Positions 1 to 7,369 of a DNA stretch of 64,000 nucleotides are shown piece by piece; position 1 is the first letter of the stretch, and each line of letters begins with the position of its first letter. This DNA is from Pseudoduganella umbonata (lineage in GTDB: Bacteria > Pseudomonadota > Gammaproteobacteria > Burkholderiales > Burkholderiaceae_D), in the NCBI RefSeq assembly GCF_014192225.1, contig NZ_JACHXS010000007.1, positions 186,001-250,000 of the forward strand. The letters are read 5' to 3'. The position numbers and the translations under genes are program-made. The notes below the pieces were generated by a model. That model did not search any database. It was not told the origin of the DNA and saw only the letters and a program-made list of their open reading frames with translations.

Positions 1-396
1 GGCCACCGTTTCAGGATGGATCAGGCGCATCGCCTCGAACGACACGATCGCGCCCAGCATGATGCCGGCGGTGCCCGTCAGGAACATGATCAGCGCCTTG
101 GGCCCCAGCCGCACGATGGCGCCGAAATCGGTGGCAATGCACAGCAGCACCAGCGCGCCGGGCAGCAGGTAGTCGCGCGCCATCGGATACAGCTTCGAAT
201 GGCTGCCGTCGATGATGCCGAGCGTATTGAGGATGGCCGGGATCAGGTAGCACAGCAACAGCGCGGGAACATAGGTGTAGATCTTTTTCCAGATGCCGTC
301 GGGCCGCGACGATGTCCAGAAGACGAGGCCGAGGATGGTGGCGAGAATGCCGAGCACGACGGCATCGTTGGTAACGAGGGGAAGGCTGGTCTGCAT
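1..396 (-). CDS. DUF819 family membrane protein, 3' end beyond window
   Basis: The reverse strand reads from an ATG at 396 to the left edge without a stop, giving 132 codons that begin MQTSLPLVTNDAVVLGIL. Several hydrophobic segments are visible: residues 10-22, then VPALLLCYLIPAIL, then a stretch around LLPGALVLLCIA, then MFLTGTAGIMLGAIV. Motifs such as WKKIYTYVPALLLCYLIPAIL and DLLPGALVLLL-like runs fit the DUF819 (YjcL-like) family of multi-pass inner-membrane proteins of unknown transport role. The gene is divergent from the MarR regulator at 547, with a 150-base spacer between them. The function is unknown, and the assignment is a family-level recognition from the N-terminal third only. 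Confidence 0.75.
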   Translation of the reverse strand, partial: MQTSLPLVTNDAVVLGILATILGLVFWTSSRPDGIWKKIYTYVPALLLCYLIPAILNTLGIIDGSHSKLYPMARDYLLPGALVLLCIATDFGAIVRLGPKALIMFLTGTAGIMLGAIVSFEAMRLIHPETVA

Positions 397-546
397 AAAA
401 TGGTCATCAGGTTGTCGTGGCTTCGGCGGCGGCGCCCGGGTAGGACGCCGGCAAAGGCGCTGCTTGCGGACTGTGTCCGCGAGCAGCGGCATTCTACAGG
501 CGCCGCGACGCGGTATACTCGGCGCGCCTACTGCTTCCACACCACC

Positions 547-999
547 ATGTCACCACCCAGCGATAAAGCCGGCCCCGGCGCCGTATTCGATGCCATCCAC
601 GACATCATGCACCTGTACCGCGCGCAGCAATACCGTGCGCTGCGCGACGGGCCGCACGACATCACGCACATGGAGGCAAAGGTGCTTGGCTATTTTGCCC
701 GGCACCCGGGGGCCACGCAGAGCGACCTGACGGCGTTCTCCGGGCGCGACAAGGCGCAGCTGGCGCGCCTGGTGCGCGGCCTGCGCGACAGGGGCTTGCT
801 GGATGCCACCGTGGATGAAGCGGACCGCCGCAGTACGCGCCTGCATGTCACGGAACAGGGCAGGTCGATCGCCCGCAATGTGCAGAAGAGCGGCGAGCAG
901 CTGGCGCAGGTGGCGGCCGCCGGCCTCGATGAAGCGGAGCGCCGGGAGTTGCTGGCGCTGCTCGAGAAGGTGCGCGCCAGCTTCGACGCGCAAGACTGA
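547..999 (+). CDS. MarR family transcriptional regulator
   Basis: This 150-residue protein has the MarR winged-helix layout. A helical N-terminus (FDAIHDIMHLYRAQQYRAL) is followed by a wHTH core (EAKVLGYFARHPGATQSDLTAFSGRDKAQLARLVRGLRDRGLL), a basic wing (DEADRRSTRLHVTEQG) and a C-terminal dimerisation helix. The ATG at 547 was chosen because the family domain starts close to it; the open frame upstream is shadow. A plausible sigma-70 promoter lies upstream, with TTCTAC at 492-497 and TATACT at 514-519. The gene is divergent from the DUF819 gene, which is a candidate target. The ligand is unknown. Confidence 0.85.
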   Translation: MSPPSDKAGPGAVFDAIHDIMHLYRAQQYRALRDGPHDITHMEAKVLGYFARHPGATQSDLTAFSGRDKAQLARLVRGLRDRGLLDATVDEADRRSTRLHVTEQGRSIARNVQKSGEQLAQVAAAGLDEAERRELLALLEKVRASFDAQD

Positions 1000-1018
1000 A
1001 CTGCCTGGCAAAACCTCG

Positions 1019-1390
1019 TCAGCGCAGGACCAGGGCCAGCGTGGCGGTCGCGCAGGCCAGGATCGCGGCGCCGGCCGCCGTGTGCCGCGCATGGCGTGCG
1101 GCGTAGGTCATCACCGCCACCGAACCCCATGCGGCCACCGACAGCACGCCGCACCACAGCACGATCGCCTGGCCCGCGTTGTCCACCTCGTGCACCGCCA
1201 GGCAGCACCACAAGGAAACGACCAGCGCGGCGCTGCCGCCCAGCTGCAGCACGCGGCGCAGCGCCGGCGCCGGCATCGTGCCGCGGCCGTGGATGGCTTC
1301 CCAGTGCCGGTCCATCGCCAGGCCGAGCCCGCCGAAGCCCGCCGCGGCGGCGCCCAGTGCGGCAATGGTGAAGAAGATGGCGGCGCTCAT
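1019..1390 (-). CDS. DUF3325 domain membrane protein (iron-uptake trio)
   Basis: This 123-residue protein has three to four hydrophobic segments: N-terminal AAIFFTIAALGAAAAGFGGLGLA, then SAALVVSLWCCLAV, IVLWCGVLSVAAWGSVAV and a C-terminal AAILACATATLALVLR. The length and the motif W...LS..WG are those of DUF3325 proteins. It is the last gene of a translationally coupled operon: its ATG overlaps the stop of the PepSY gene by four bases (ATGA). Family knowledge places DUF3325, PepSY-TM and DUF3649 genes together beside TonB siderophore receptors. The molecular function is unknown; a role in iron acquisition is inferred from context and the Fur box at the head of the operon. Confidence 0.8.
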   Translation of the reverse strand: MSAAIFFTIAALGAAAAGFGGLGLAMDRHWEAIHGRGTMPAPALRRVLQLGGSAALVVSLWCCLAVHEVDNAGQAIVLWCGVLSVAAWGSVAVMTYAARHARHTAAGAAILACATATLALVLR

Positions 1391-3000
1391 GCGTTGCTCC
1401 CGGCGAGTTCAGGTTCGGATGTCGGAGCGGCCCTGGCGGCTTTCGGCGCCTTGGCCTTGCCCAGGTAATGGCTGCTGTACAGCAGGAAGGCGCCCAGCAG
1501 CAGCGCCACCAGGTCGAAGCCCGCCACTGCCCAGATGCCCTGGGCGATGCTGGCGCCCAGGTGCGCGCCGCCGGTCAGGCCGTTCAGCAGTGGCAGCAGG
1601 CCGAACGCCAGACCGCCGAGCGCCAGCTGGATGCGCCACATCGGGCGGCCCGGCTTGACCAGCGCGGCGACGGCGGCGATGCCCCAGGCCGTGAAGAACC
1701 AGCGGATTTCCGCTTCCGGGCGCTGGGCAATGCCCGTTTCGATCAGCCGGTTGGCCCAGAAGTACACCGCCATCGCCAGCGGCAGGCCGGCCACCGCGCC
1801 GATGTTCAGGCCATCCACGAGGCGCAGGCTGAAGCCGACTTTGCCGGCGTGGGCCTTCAGGTGCTTCGGGCGTTCCTTCACGGCCCACAGCAGCAGGCCG
1901 GTGGCCACCATCAGGCAGCCGGCCAGGCCGCAGGTGAAGAACAGCCAGCGCGTGAACGGATCGCCGAAGCGGGCCACGTGCAGGCCGTACATCACGCCAC
2001 GGGTATCCTTGGCGGCGCCGCTGTGCTCCGCCGGGGCCGAGACCACGCGGCCCGTCACGCCGTCGAACACGATGGTCGGCACGTCGTAGCTGATGGCGTG
2101 GCCGGTCTGCTGCGTGATCGAGACGGTGGCGCTGGCGTCGTTCGGGAAGGCCACGGTCACGCGGCCGACCGGTGCACCGTTCCACGCGCGGGTGGCCTGC
2201 TCGACCATCGGCGCCAGCGGTGCCAGCGGCGCGGGTTGGCGTGCCGCCCTGGCGTCGGCGGGCGGGCTGTTGAACAGCTCGGAGAAAAAGGTCTCCTGCC
2301 TGTCCTGGTAGACCGCCTGTATGCCCTGCGGGAAGTACATGAACATCAGCGTCAGCAGGCCGGTGTACGTGATCATCAGGTGATAGGGCAGCGCCAGCAC
2401 GGCGGACACGTTATGGAAGTCCAGCCACGAGCGCTGGCCCTTCTTCGGCCGGAACGTGAAGAAATCCTTGAAGATGCGCTTGTGCGTGACGATGCCGGAC
2501 AGGATCGCCACCAGCATGAACATGGCGCAGAAGCCGACGATCCAGCGGCCCCAGATCGCCGGCATGTAATGCAGGTCGAAGTGCAGCCGGTACAGGAATT
2601 CCCCGCCGCGCGTTTCGCGCGGTGCCGACAGTTCGGCACCCGTGGCCGGGTCCAGCGTCAGGGTCTTCAGGTTGCGCCGGCGGCCGCCGCCTTCGCCCGG
2701 CGGCGGCTTGGCGTTGTAGCTGACGCGCAGGCCGGGCTCGCGCTCGGTCGGCAGCGTGATGAACCAGCGCTGCGACTTCGGCGCCTTGTCCTGCAGCGTA
2801 TCGACGGCGTTGGCCACCGCCAGCGCCTGCGGCACCGCGGCATGCGCCACGCCGTGCAGCTCGGGTTTCATCCACAGCGTGATCTCGTCGCGGAAGTAGC
2901 TGGCCGTGCCGGCCGCGAACACCATGAACAGCACCCAGCCGACTAGCAGGCCGGACCAGGTGTGCAGCCATGCCATCGACTGGCGGATACCGTCTTTCAT
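1387..3000 (-). CDS. PepSY-associated TM domain protein (PiuB-like), putative iron-uptake reductase component
   Basis: The protein has 537 residues. The open frame extends upstream, but the ATG at 3000 begins MKDGIRQSMAWLHTWSGLLVGW, the typical start of the PepSY_TM family. It overlaps the DUF3649 stop as ATGA. The first TM segment is followed by a periplasmic PepSY region and by the membrane signature RLHFDLHYMPAIWGRWIVGFCAMFMLVAILSGIVTH. Further on come a second conserved WLDFHN...LPYHLMITYTG block and C-terminal TM helices. Conserved histidines in the TM segments fit a haem- or flavin-linked membrane reductase role, which is suggested for the family but unproven. Transcription runs 3374 to 1019 behind a Fur-type promoter. 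Confidence 0.85.
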   Translation of the reverse strand: MKDGIRQSMAWLHTWSGLLVGWVLFMVFAAGTASYFRDEITLWMKPELHGVAHAAVPQALAVANAVDTLQDKAPKSQRWFITLPTEREPGLRVSYNAKPPPGEGGGRRRNLKTLTLDPATGAELSAPRETRGGEFLYRLHFDLHYMPAIWGRWIVGFCAMFMLVAILSGIVTHKRIFKDFFTFRPKKGQRSWLDFHNVSAVLALPYHLMITYTGLLTLMFMYFPQGIQAVYQDRQETFFSELFNSPPADARAARQPAPLAPLAPMVEQATRAWNGAPVGRVTVAFPNDASATVSITQQTGHAISYDVPTIVFDGVTGRVVSAPAEHSGAAKDTRGVMYGLHVARFGDPFTRWLFFTCGLAGCLMVATGLLLWAVKERPKHLKAHAGKVGFSLRLVDGLNIGAVAGLPLAMAVYFWANRLIETGIAQRPEAEIRWFFTAWGIAAVAALVKPGRPMWRIQLALGGLAFGLLPLLNGLTGGAHLGASIAQGIWAVAGFDLVALLLGAFLLYSSHYLGKAKAPKAARAAPTSEPELAGSNA

Positions 3001-3374
3001 GCGGCCCCCTTCGACAGCAGCAGGATGGCGGCAGGTACCGCGCCGGCGACCAGCAGGCCGCCGACGGCGCGCCGCGCGGAGCGGGCGCCGAAGCACCACA
3101 TCGCCGCGCACGGGTAGATCGCCAGCGCGGCCATCGTTGCCGTCAGCGCCGCTTCCACGCGCACGGTGGGCATGGTCAGCGCCAGCGCCGCCGCCCACGC
3201 GGCCGACAGCGCATAACCTCCGAGGATCGCAGCCAGCGCACGCACGCCCACGCCGACGCGGTAGCGCCATCCTGGGCCGGTTTTCCTGGGTTTGGCGGCA
3301 GGTTGCGCCGTCGTCGATTGTGCTTGCATGGCTGGCTTGTCAGGTGGCGCGCGGCGTCGGGTGACGACGAACAT
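2997..3374 (-). CDS. DUF3649 domain membrane protein, first gene of Fur-controlled operon
   Basis: A small protein with two or three TM segments (VGVRALAAILGGYALSAAWAAALAL, then ALTATMAALAIYPCAAMWCFGA, then VGGLLVAGAVPAAILLL), matching the DUF3649 family that accompanies PepSY-TM and DUF3325 genes. The start at 3374 (MFVVTRR) is a choice. An internal ATG at 3329 (MQAQSTT) would give 111 residues, and neither has a clear Shine-Dalgarno. The longest reading, from 3452, would begin upstream of the predicted transcription start and is unlikely. The 3' end overlaps the PepSY start by four bases. An iron-uptake role is inferred from the neighbours and the Fur box. Confidence 0.7.
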   Translation of the reverse strand: MFVVTRRRAPPDKPAMQAQSTTAQPAAKPRKTGPGWRYRVGVGVRALAAILGGYALSAAWAAALALTMPTVRVEAALTATMAALAIYPCAAMWCFGARSARRAVGGLLVAGAVPAAILLLSKGAA

Positions 3375-3406
3375 GCGGATCGTTTCGGGGTGGGGCTGTA
3401 AATACA

Positions 3407-3425
3407 AATGAGAACTATTCTCAAT
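3407..3425. promoter_or_regulatory. Fur box
   Basis: The sequence contains TGAGAA at 3409-3414 and its exact inverted copy TTCTCA at 3418-3423, embedded in an AT-rich 19-base dyad close to the classical Fur consensus. It overlaps the predicted transcription start of the leftward promoter (see next entry). Iron-bound Fur there would block DUF3649-PepSY-DUF3325. Confidence 0.8.
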
Positions 3426-3452
3426 TATGGCAAAATCAGGAACGATATGCAA
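3424..3452 (-). promoter_or_regulatory. Sigma-70-like promoter for the DUF3649-PepSY-DUF3325 operon
   Basis: On the reverse strand TTGCAT (3452-3447) and CATAAT (3429-3424) are separated by exactly 17 bases. The predicted start site, about 3417, falls inside the Fur dyad. This is the arrangement expected of an iron-repressed promoter. Confidence 0.6.
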
Positions 3453-3488
3453 GACTGAAAACAGCGCGCCGCAATTCGGCGAAGTTAG

Positions 3489-3518
3489 TTGACATCATCA
3501 ACCAATGGCGCGCAGAAT
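3489..3518 (+). promoter_or_regulatory. Candidate promoter of the siderophore-interacting protein gene
   Basis: A consensus TTGACA at 3489-3494 is followed after 18 bases by CAGAAT at 3513-3518, placing a start near 3525, some 25 bases before the ATG. The Fur box lies about 65 bases upstream of this -35. Direct Fur control of this gene is therefore less obvious than for the leftward operon. Confidence 0.45.
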
Positions 3519-3549
3519 AGGGGACTTTATCAACTAATTGGAGTGGCCG

Positions 3550-4278
3550 ATGGAAGCAGGCAGGGAAACCGCGAGCCGGGTGCAGCGCGTGCGCCACGAA
3601 CTGAAACGGCGCGATGTCGAGGTGGTGAAAGTGGCGCCGCTGGGCGCGCACTTCGTGGCGGTGACGTTCCACGGCGAGGACCTGGCGGACTTCGTGTCCG
3701 CATCGTTCGACGATCACGTGAAATTCATCTTCGACGACGCGTCCGGCGAGCAGGTACGCCGCGATTACACGCCGCGCCGCTACGACCCCACGGCACGCGA
3801 ACTGACGATCGAGTTCGCGCTGCACGGCGACGGCAAGGCATCGGCATGGGCACGGCAGGCCGCCGCCGGCCAGCGCGTGACCATCGGCGGACCGCGCGGC
3901 TCCATGATCGTTCCGGCCGACTACGGCTGGCACCTGCTGGCCGGTGACGCCACCGCGCTGCCGGCGATCCGGCGCCGCCTGGAAGAGCTGCCGGCCGGCG
4001 TGCGCGCGACCGTCGTCATCGCCTGCGACGATGCCGTGACGCTCGCCAGTGCGGCCCGGCTCGACGTGCGGCAGGTCGCCGACGGCGCCGCGCTGGTGGA
4101 CGCGATCCGCGCGATGCCGTTACCCGGCGAGGATGCGTTCGTGTGGTTTGGCGGCGAGGCGTCGGTCGCCGCGCAGGTGCGCGACGTGGTGCATGGCGAG
4201 AAAGGCTTCCCGCGCAGTGCCAGCCGGATCTCGGCGTACTGGAAGCAGGGGGCTTCCGATCATCACGAGGATCTCTGA
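3550..4278 (+). CDS. Siderophore-interacting protein (FAD-dependent ferric-siderophore reductase)
   Basis: A 242-residue SIP-family flavoprotein. The N-terminal FAD-binding barrel carries the hallmark RRDYTPRRYDP (RxYTxR motif that contacts FAD), and GPRGS follows near the middle. The C-terminal SIP NAD(P)H domain ends with the family motifs FVWFGGEASVAAQVRDVV and SRISAYWKQGASDHHEDL, close to the usual YWRxGxxxH ending. It would act in the cytoplasm, reducing ferric siderophores to release Fe(II). The start at 3550 is favoured over a TTG at 3538 because GGAG at 3540-3543 sits six bases upstream. It is divergent from the iron operon and convergent with the small gene at 4283. Confidence 0.92.
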   Translation: MEAGRETASRVQRVRHELKRRDVEVVKVAPLGAHFVAVTFHGEDLADFVSASFDDHVKFIFDDASGEQVRRDYTPRRYDPTARELTIEFALHGDGKASAWARQAAAGQRVTIGGPRGSMIVPADYGWHLLAGDATALPAIRRRLEELPAGVRATVVIACDDAVTLASAARLDVRQVADGAALVDAIRAMPLPGEDAFVWFGGEASVAAQVRDVVHGEKGFPRSASRISAYWKQGASDHHEDL

Positions 4279-4282
4279 TCCT

Positions 4283-4489
4283 TCAGCTGCGGGACTCCGC
4301 CAGCGGCGCGTGGCGGCCGAAGCGTGGCCCGGCCAGCACGCGCATCGCCACGTCGCGCGGCACGCCGCACGTCAGCATGAATTCCAGTGCGGGCGTGACA
4401 CCATCGGCCAGCGATACCTTCACGCCCGTATCGACGCATTGCGCCGTGCGCCAGTCGGCACGGGCCTCGTCGTAGACTGTGTCGTCCAT
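4283..4489 (-). CDS. Small hypothetical protein, 68 residues
   Basis: The reverse-strand ATG at 4489 is preceded by GGAGG at a five-base spacing, a strong ribosome site for so small a gene. The product begins MDDTVYDEARADWRTAQCVDTG. It has no TM segment or signal peptide and a short basic C-terminus. Its stop is only four bases from the stop of the convergent siderophore-interacting gene. No family was recognised. Upstream is the 300-base gene-less stretch described next. Confidence 0.6.
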   Translation of the reverse strand: MDDTVYDEARADWRTAQCVDTGVKVSLADGVTPALEFMLTCGVPRDVAMRVLAGPRFGRHAPLAESRS

Positions 4490-4790
4490 GGCTGCCTCCG
4501 TTCTTTCCGGTTGCATCCATCATATCAATTCCACGGGTTGAAGCGAGTACTTCAGAAATTACTTTAACTTTTGGGAGATGGTTGAGTCGCGCATGGACAA
4601 CTCGGTCCGTGAAGCCGGTGACCACAAAACCGCAGGAAATGTTTCAAAAAAACCGGTGACAGACACCGGTTTTTTTGCAACAGATGTTCCTGAATAATAG
4701 GTGCCTGGAAGGAGAGATACCCTGCAGGCCATCTCCGCTGCGCGGGCGCGAAGCATGCTTCACGAAACCCCCGCTACGCCACCGGTTTTA
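4490..4790. other. Gene-less spacer (301 b) with one REP-like element
   Basis: Between the small gene and the porin stop. It holds the REP-like palindrome at 4635-4677 and, upstream of the small gene, an AT-rich stretch that could hold its promoter. No protein-coding signal with a ribosome site was seen. Confidence 0.6.
4635..4677. repeat. REP-like palindrome, family A (CCGGTGTCTGTCACCGG)
   Basis: GGAAATGTTTC leads into an A7 run, the arms ACCGGTG / CACCGGT around ACAGA, and a T7 run. The A and T runs pair too, so the element can fold as a long stem ending in U on either strand and should work as a bidirectional terminator. It closes the leftward porin transcript. The same core occurs at 8920-9034, 56768-56833 and 63059-63140. 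Confidence 0.85.
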
Positions 4791-5888
4791 TCAGAACGAG
4801 TGCTTGATGCCGGTGATGATGCCGGTCTGCCCCATGCCGGCGCCGACGGAGCCGCCGGCGGAAAGGGCGACGGCGGCGGTGCCGTCGTTGTCCAGCCGGC
4901 CGCCGGCGATGTAGACGGCGGTGCGTGTCGACAGCAGGTACGTGGCGCGGACCAGTGCCTGCTTCGTGTCGTTGCCGGTGGCGCGGTAATCGAGCTTGCC
5001 CACCTGGCCGTCGACCGTCAGCAGCGGCGTCACGCTGTAGGCGGCGCCCAGGTAGTAGAGACGGCTCTTCGGCTGCGTGGCCGAGCCTTCGTTGTCGCGC
5101 ACCAGCACGCCGCCGCCCACTTTCCAGTCGGCGCCTTTCACCAGGCCGGCCATGTGCACGCGGCTGTCGGTCTTGCCGCTCGTGTTCAGGCCATTGGCCG
5201 CCGTGGGGCTGCCGTGGATCCGGTCATAGGCGGCGACCACCGCCCAGGTGGGGCGGTCGTAGCGCAGCAGCGCCGACCATTCGCGGCAGGCTTGCGCGTC
5301 GGTGGCCGATTCGCCGGCGCAGCTGGTGCCCGAGGCGCCGCCGGCGGACGACGTGTCGCGCCCCAGGCTGTACGTGGCGCCCAGCGTGACGCCGTTGAAC
5401 GTGCCCTTGTAGGCGATGGAATTGTCGCTGCGGCCGTTCGGCACCGCCGGATCGAGCGCGCCGAGGCCGTACTGCGACGGCCCGAACACGTCGACGTCGA
5501 ACGACGACACATACAGCATGTTGTAGTTGCGGCCGATCGTCACCTGGCCCCAGCTGCCGGCCAGCCCGACCCAGGCCTGCCGGCCGAACAGCCGGCCGCC
5601 CTGGTTGAGGGTGCCGGCATCGGGCGCGAAGCCGTTCTCCAGCGTGAAGATGGCTTTCAGGCCGCCGCCCAGGTCTTCCGAGCCCTTGAAACCGATACGC
5701 GACGGGAACATGCCGCCGCCCAGGCTGGGGCTGCGCGTGACGCCGTTGCCGGCCGCGTCCGCGTTGGTGTAGTGCTCGACGGCGGCATCGACGATGCCGT
5801 AGACCGATACGGAACTCTGCGCCTGCGCCGGCAACGCGGCGGCCATCGTGCAAGCCGCGACGGCGGTGGCGATCAGGGTTTTTTTCAT
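4791..5888 (-). CDS. General porin (OmpC-type), likely gallate cluster porin
   Basis: A 365-residue outer-membrane porin with a clean signal peptide (MKKTLIATAVAACTMAAALPAQA). The first strand is SSVSVYGIVDAAVEHYT, followed by the betaproteobacterial porin signatures RIGFKGSEDLGGGLKAIFTLENGF and LFGRQAWVGLAGSWGQVTIGRNYN. It ends GIITGIKHSF with the C-terminal phenylalanine needed for barrel assembly. It lies 119 bases downstream of the dioxygenase gene in the same direction. In Pseudomonas putida the gallate operon has the order transporter-dioxygenase-porin, and this gene occupies the porin position though from the OmpC rather than the OprD family. Aromatic acid uptake is inferred from position. 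Confidence 0.88.
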   Translation of the reverse strand: MKKTLIATAVAACTMAAALPAQAQSSVSVYGIVDAAVEHYTNADAAGNGVTRSPSLGGGMFPSRIGFKGSEDLGGGLKAIFTLENGFAPDAGTLNQGGRLFGRQAWVGLAGSWGQVTIGRNYNMLYVSSFDVDVFGPSQYGLGALDPAVPNGRSDNSIAYKGTFNGVTLGATYSLGRDTSSAGGASGTSCAGESATDAQACREWSALLRYDRPTWAVVAAYDRIHGSPTAANGLNTSGKTDSRVHMAGLVKGADWKVGGGVLVRDNEGSATQPKSRLYYLGAAYSVTPLLTVDGQVGKLDYRATGNDTKQALVRATYLLSTRTAVYIAGGRLDNDGTAAVALSAGGSVGAGMGQTGIITGIKHSF

Positions 5889-6007
5889 GCTGTCTCCTCG
5901 AATGAATCGGATGGTTGCTTATGCAGGGATGTGCGGTACCGCGCCCCGGCCGAAGGGGCGGCGCCGCGAAAGTCAGGGGAGCGGGCCGGGAGCCCGCGGT
6001 TGAAGAA

Positions 6008-7318
6008 TCAGGACTTCGGCTGGTTCCAGTCGGCGTCCTTGGCGGCGCCGCCCACCGAGTACAGTGCCCTGGTATTGCGCGTTTTCTGGAATTGCTCCAG
6101 CGTTTCGCCGCGCATCGCCGCGTAGATGTGCAGGTTCGACACGCCTACCGCCGCGCCCAGCTTTTCAAGCAGGAAGAAGATCACGCCGTAGCGGATCATG
6201 CCCTGCCAGTCGCGCTGCGAGATCAGCCGGCGTTCGTCTTCCATCAGGCCGGCCTCGTCGTACGTCGCTTCCGGCGCTTCCTTGAAGCGGGCGCGGAATT
6301 CCGGCTTGATCAGCTGGTGCAGGTACTTGTTGATGCGGTAGGCGCGCGAACTGGTCTCCAGCGTGAACGGATAGGTGCCTTCCAGCTCTTCCGCGCCTTT
6401 CGTCTGGTGCGCGATATGCTCGCGGTGCCGTTCGATGGCCCGCCGGTGCAGCGCCGGGTCGACGGCCACGGCGTTCTCGTAGATCGACACGGCGATGCCG
6501 GTCATCGACGGCAGGTAGTACTCGCGGTGCAGGCAATTGACCTTGCCGGCCATCGCGCCGCGCATGATCATCCACATCACCACTTCGGCGCTTTCCCAGC
6601 CGCCAAGGCGGGCGAAGTCGGCGTGCGTCAGGTCCAGCAGCGCTTCCGGATCGGCTTCGAACATGTCCAGGAAGCGGCTGTCCCACTCGGTGTTGTTGAA
6701 GCCGGCGCGTTCGCCGTGCACCTGGTGCGACAGGCCGCCGGTGGCGACGATGGCCACATCCAGGTCTTCCGGGAAGCTTTCGATGGCACGGCGCAGCGCC
6801 TGGCCCAGTTTGTAGCAGCGGCGGCCGGACGGCACCGGGAACTGCAGCACGCCCACTTGCAGCGGCACGATGCTGCCCGGCCATGCATGGGTGCCTTCCT
6901 TGCCGTCGTGCGGCCACATGATCGACAGCGGCGAGAAGCAGCCGTGATCGAGCGGCTTGTCCTGGAAGAACGACATGTCGAATTCGTCGGCCATCAGCGA
7001 TTGGCCGATGTGCTGCGCCAGGCCGGCGTGGCCGGCGATCGCCGGCAGGTCGCGCGCGCCGCCGCCTTCGTCCGCCGGCTTGTACTCGTTGCCGATACCC
7101 AGTGCGAACGCCGAATAGTGGTCGAAGAAGAACGACGTCACGTGATCGTTGAAGATCATCAGCAGCACGTCGGGTTTCTTCTCCGCCAGCCATTGCTGCA
7201 CCGGCTCGTAGGCCTTGAAGATGGGAGCCCAGACGGCGTCGTGCTGCTTGTTCGCGTCCAGTGCGAAGCCGATCGTGGGGGTATGGGAAGACGCGATCGC
7301 GCCGATGATGTTAGCCAT
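6008..7318 (-). CDS. galA: Gallate dioxygenase (fused LigB-LigA type extradiol dioxygenase)
   Basis: This 436-residue protein joins a class III extradiol (LigB-like) catalytic domain, about residues 1-285, to a LigA-like helical domain, about 300-420 (YRINKYLHQLIKPEFRARF...DWQGMIRYGVIFFLLEKLGAAVGVSN). Iron ligands of the LigB family are visible as H12 (SSHTP), H59 (NDH) and E242 (GWESAEV). The catalytic histidine lies in GGLSHQ near 198. In LigAB the two domains are separate subunits; the fused form is characteristic of gallate dioxygenases GalA/DesB, which cleave gallate to 4-oxalomesaconate. The neighbouring tautomerase, hydratase and aldolase match the downstream steps. Protocatechuate 4,5-cleavage remains an alternative substrate. 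Confidence 0.88.
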   Translation of the reverse strand: MANIIGAIASSHTPTIGFALDANKQHDAVWAPIFKAYEPVQQWLAEKKPDVLLMIFNDHVTSFFFDHYSAFALGIGNEYKPADEGGGARDLPAIAGHAGLAQHIGQSLMADEFDMSFFQDKPLDHGCFSPLSIMWPHDGKEGTHAWPGSIVPLQVGVLQFPVPSGRRCYKLGQALRRAIESFPEDLDVAIVATGGLSHQVHGERAGFNNTEWDSRFLDMFEADPEALLDLTHADFARLGGWESAEVVMWMIMRGAMAGKVNCLHREYYLPSMTGIAVSIYENAVAVDPALHRRAIERHREHIAHQTKGAEELEGTYPFTLETSSRAYRINKYLHQLIKPEFRARFKEAPEATYDEAGLMEDERRLISQRDWQGMIRYGVIFFLLEKLGAAVGVSNLHIYAAMRGETLEQFQKTRNTRALYSVGGAAKDADWNQPKS

Positions 7319-7369
7319 GGTTAGTGTTCCAGTACAGTGGTTCAGGCCAGGAGGGTCAGGACAAAACGG

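Noticed and set aside
16..546. Upstream extension of the MarR reading frame
   Set aside because: It covers the divergent DUF819 gene on the other strand and lacks a ribosome site; the MarR domain begins at 547.
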